The translations under genes were made by a program, and so were the position numbers. A model generated the notes under the pieces. The model did no database searches. It was not told the DNA's origin and worked only from the letters and a program-made list of their open reading frames with translations. From an uncultured Desulfobacterales bacterium (GTDB lineage: Bacteria; Desulfobacterota; Desulfobacteria; Desulfobacterales; JAFDCJ01), in NCBI GenBank assembly GCA_945787595.1, contig CALZJV010000594.1:1-14112 (forward strand): a stretch of DNA of 14,112 nt, read 5' to 3'. Below, piece by piece: positions 12,655-14,112 of this stretch. Numbering within the stretch: the stretch's first letter is position 1; each line of letters opens with the position of its first letter.

Positions 12655-13208
12655 CTATTTCCCTTTGAACTCTGGCTTTCGCTTTTCAAGAAAAGCCTTT
12701 TGGCCCTCATTCAAATCTTCACTGAGAAATGAAGTCCGTGTGATTGAATCAGCTTCATTCAGGCTGTTTATATCAAACTGCGAAGCCTGTAACAATAGAT
12801 TTAAAACCCGCTTGGTTCCTTTCAAAGCCAGGGGAGCATTGGCGGCTATCTCGTCCGCCATTCGGACGGTAAACGATTCCAGTTTGTCCCCGGGCACTAG
12901 ATAATCAACCAGGCCGAGTTCTTTTAACCGTATGCCTTTGTATGCACGCCCGCTAAAAAAGATTTCCTTGGTACTTTTAAGGCCGATAACCTGGATAAAT
13001 CCCACGGGTACACCAAGCCCAGTTTTGTCGGCGGCATTCCGACACGGATATTATCCGCACCGATACGGATGTCACAGCAGACCGCCAGCTCGCAACCGGC
13101 GCCGAATGCGATACCGTTGATCATGGCAATCACTGGATACGGATAGTCAACAATGGTTTTAAAAACATATTCAGCCTTTCGCGAAGTTTTTCAGAATACG
13201 TTTGGCAT
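12655..13208 (-). pseudogene. Enoyl-CoA hydratase/isomerase (crotonase family) remnant
   Basis: A crotonase-family gene, normally about 260 residues, survives only as its C-terminal two thirds in different frames. The oxyanion-hole region reads AMINGIAFGAGCELAVCCD and continues to TKLGLVYP in one frame. Near 13005 the homology jumps to another frame, FIQVIGLKSTKEIFFSGRAY, and runs to a normal end (FLEKRKPEFKGK) at 12655. A few residues expected between these blocks are missing, so a small deletion is likely. Upstream, the in-frame sequence YVFKTIVDYPYPV extends back to about 13170, where a TGA and mixed frames break it. The first 70 or so residues are absent. An ATG at 13208 with AAGGAAG before it is followed by TGA after five codons. 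The gene cannot make a full enzyme as it stands. Confidence 0.85.
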
Positions 13209-13667
13209 GGTGACTTCCTTTTAAAGTGTGTGTTTTTGGGTGCGGATATGAATAGATTCTTTTCAAACAATGCGCACCATATTAAGCAACTCAGTACATA
13301 GCAACAGAAAAATTTGGCGGCTGGAGTTTTCAGGGAACTGAGCTATAAAAATACCTGATGTGATCCGGAGAACGGTATTCCCGATCCCACGATTCTCCAG
13401 GTGTCATGTTGCGAGGGTGTGTTCTGCATGGGGTTATGGGGTTGTCTGTGCTGGCCACAGGGGTGATTTCGTCAACGGAGCGTCGGCTCTGGTTGAGCCT
13501 GCAAGTGCACGTCAAGTCGGTAATTTCGCAATTGACAGCCTTCATAACAGTTCATACTGTCAATATGGAAACTGGGGGGTATTTCGGTTCCTACAGTTGT
13601 CTGTAAATATAAGGCTGCAGTGAGCTTTGATTGGTCAAAAGTTTAAGATGCATATTGGGTGACCACA
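13209..13667. other. Spacer without recognised gene
   Basis: Several short overlapping frames exist on both strands here, but none has a recognisable motif, plausible composition and ribosome site together. The GC-richer middle part (about 13370-13540) may be a decayed gene or element. A short GACAG/CTGTC inverted repeat is visible around 13537-13560. No promoter for the downstream secreted protein is clear. Confidence 0.4.
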
Positions 13668-14087
13668 ATGAAATTATTGTTTTCTATAATTGCCGGTTCC
13701 TTGATCATATTGACGGGGCTAAATCCCGCATTCGGATTTATGTTACCCCGAACAGATCCCGCTAAGGGATCACCTTATGGTTTTGGACACCACTACGACT
13801 ACGATAGCGCTGGATCAAGCTGGGATCATGACAGAGTCTATCGACACTCTGGGTACCGACATCATTTTAACAGATGGTATTACCATTACGACCACAAACC
13901 AATACCTTATATAAAACATCGGTATAACCCGAGCCAGGGAGCCAGGCATAAATCCCATATTTTCAGCCGACGCAAATACGCCCCCAAAAACTATTACCAC
14001 CGAAAACATATCTTACTAAGAGATCGCATTCCAAGGCATAGTTTTCATCGTACAAAGCCATTCCATCGTGCTCGCATAGGAAGATAA
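13668..14087 (+). CDS. Small secreted His/Tyr/Arg-rich protein, unknown function
   Basis: A 139-residue protein with a clear signal peptide (residues 1 to about 23: MKLLF, a hydrophobic core, then NPAFG). The mature part is strongly basic and has about 16 histidines with many tyrosines and arginines, often in pairs or groups such as YRHHF and RWYYHYDH. There are no cysteines. This composition suits a metal-binding or surface/polymer-binding periplasmic or outer-membrane-associated protein, but I recognise no family. I prefer the ATG at 13668 to a GTG nine bases upstream because the signal peptide then starts properly; the ribosome site is weak. The biased composition means that a chance open frame cannot be fully excluded, though the signal peptide argues for a real gene. 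Confidence 0.6.
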   Translation: MKLLFSIIAGSLIILTGLNPAFGFMLPRTDPAKGSPYGFGHHYDYDSAGSSWDHDRVYRHSGYRHHFNRWYYHYDHKPIPYIKHRYNPSQGARHKSHIFSRRKYAPKNYYHRKHILLRDRIPRHSFHRTKPFHRARIGR

Positions 14088-14112
14088 TGCATGCCACATA
14101 TCCATGTATACC

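Noticed and set aside
13542..13565. Another GTTCA half-site near 13550
   Set aside because: The second half is absent at the right distance (no TGAAC after six bases), so it is not counted as an operator.
13330..13623. Short frames on both strands (66-87 residues)
   Set aside because: They overlap each other, lack ribosome sites and show no motif or signal peptide.

Overview
The window looks like a chromosomal segment of an anaerobic, sulfate-reducer-type Desulfobacterota bacterium (Desulfobacterales-like). This rests on gene content, not on a marker gene: a tungsten/molybdenum aldehyde:ferredoxin oxidoreductase (AOR) with a four-cluster ferredoxin partner, a MoaD-like sulfur carrier, a MetV-type protein linked to methylene-tetrahydrofolate reductase, an EutA-like reactivase, and gene-poor spacers full of short degenerate repeats. 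No rRNA, tRNA, CRISPR array or intact mobile element was seen.

Layout. 312-3226 (minus) is a three-gene operon: small zinc-ribbon protein, AOR catalytic subunit, polyferredoxin. An 808-bp spacer separates it from a divergent IclR-family regulator (4035-4808, plus). A disrupted GluR0-like receptor/channel gene follows (5235-6267, plus). The minus-strand genes from 9892 down to 6658 encode a MoaD-like protein, a two-cluster ferredoxin, a MetV-like protein and an EutA-like ATPase. Further right on the minus strand are a single-pass membrane protein (10374-11084), a rhodanese/metallo-beta-lactamase fusion of persulfide-dioxygenase type (11274-12428) and a broken enoyl-CoA hydratase (12655-13208). 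A small secreted His/Tyr/Arg-rich protein lies on the plus strand at the end (13668-14087).

The most interesting signal is a repeated operator, GTTCA-N6-TGAAC. Six copies or near-copies occur only in spacers next to the AOR operon, the IclR gene and the moaD-like gene, several on or just downstream of recognisable sigma-70 promoters. The natural reading is one regulon run by the local IclR protein, joining the AOR operon, its cofactor-type partner and the MetV/EutA genes. A testable model is that EutA keeps a B12-dependent ammonia-lyase (encoded elsewhere) active, AOR oxidises the resulting aldehyde to the acid and reduces ferredoxin, and the ferredoxin/MetV pair links those electrons to one-carbon metabolism. 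The substrate is inferred, not shown.

A second theme is the spacer DNA. It holds many degenerate tandem arrays, one class with a strict 7-bp period and one with 8-9-bp units. Each array has its own local unit, and several end at or overlap stop codons. Larger inverted repeats also occur, notably a 97-bp imperfect palindrome at 10203-10299.
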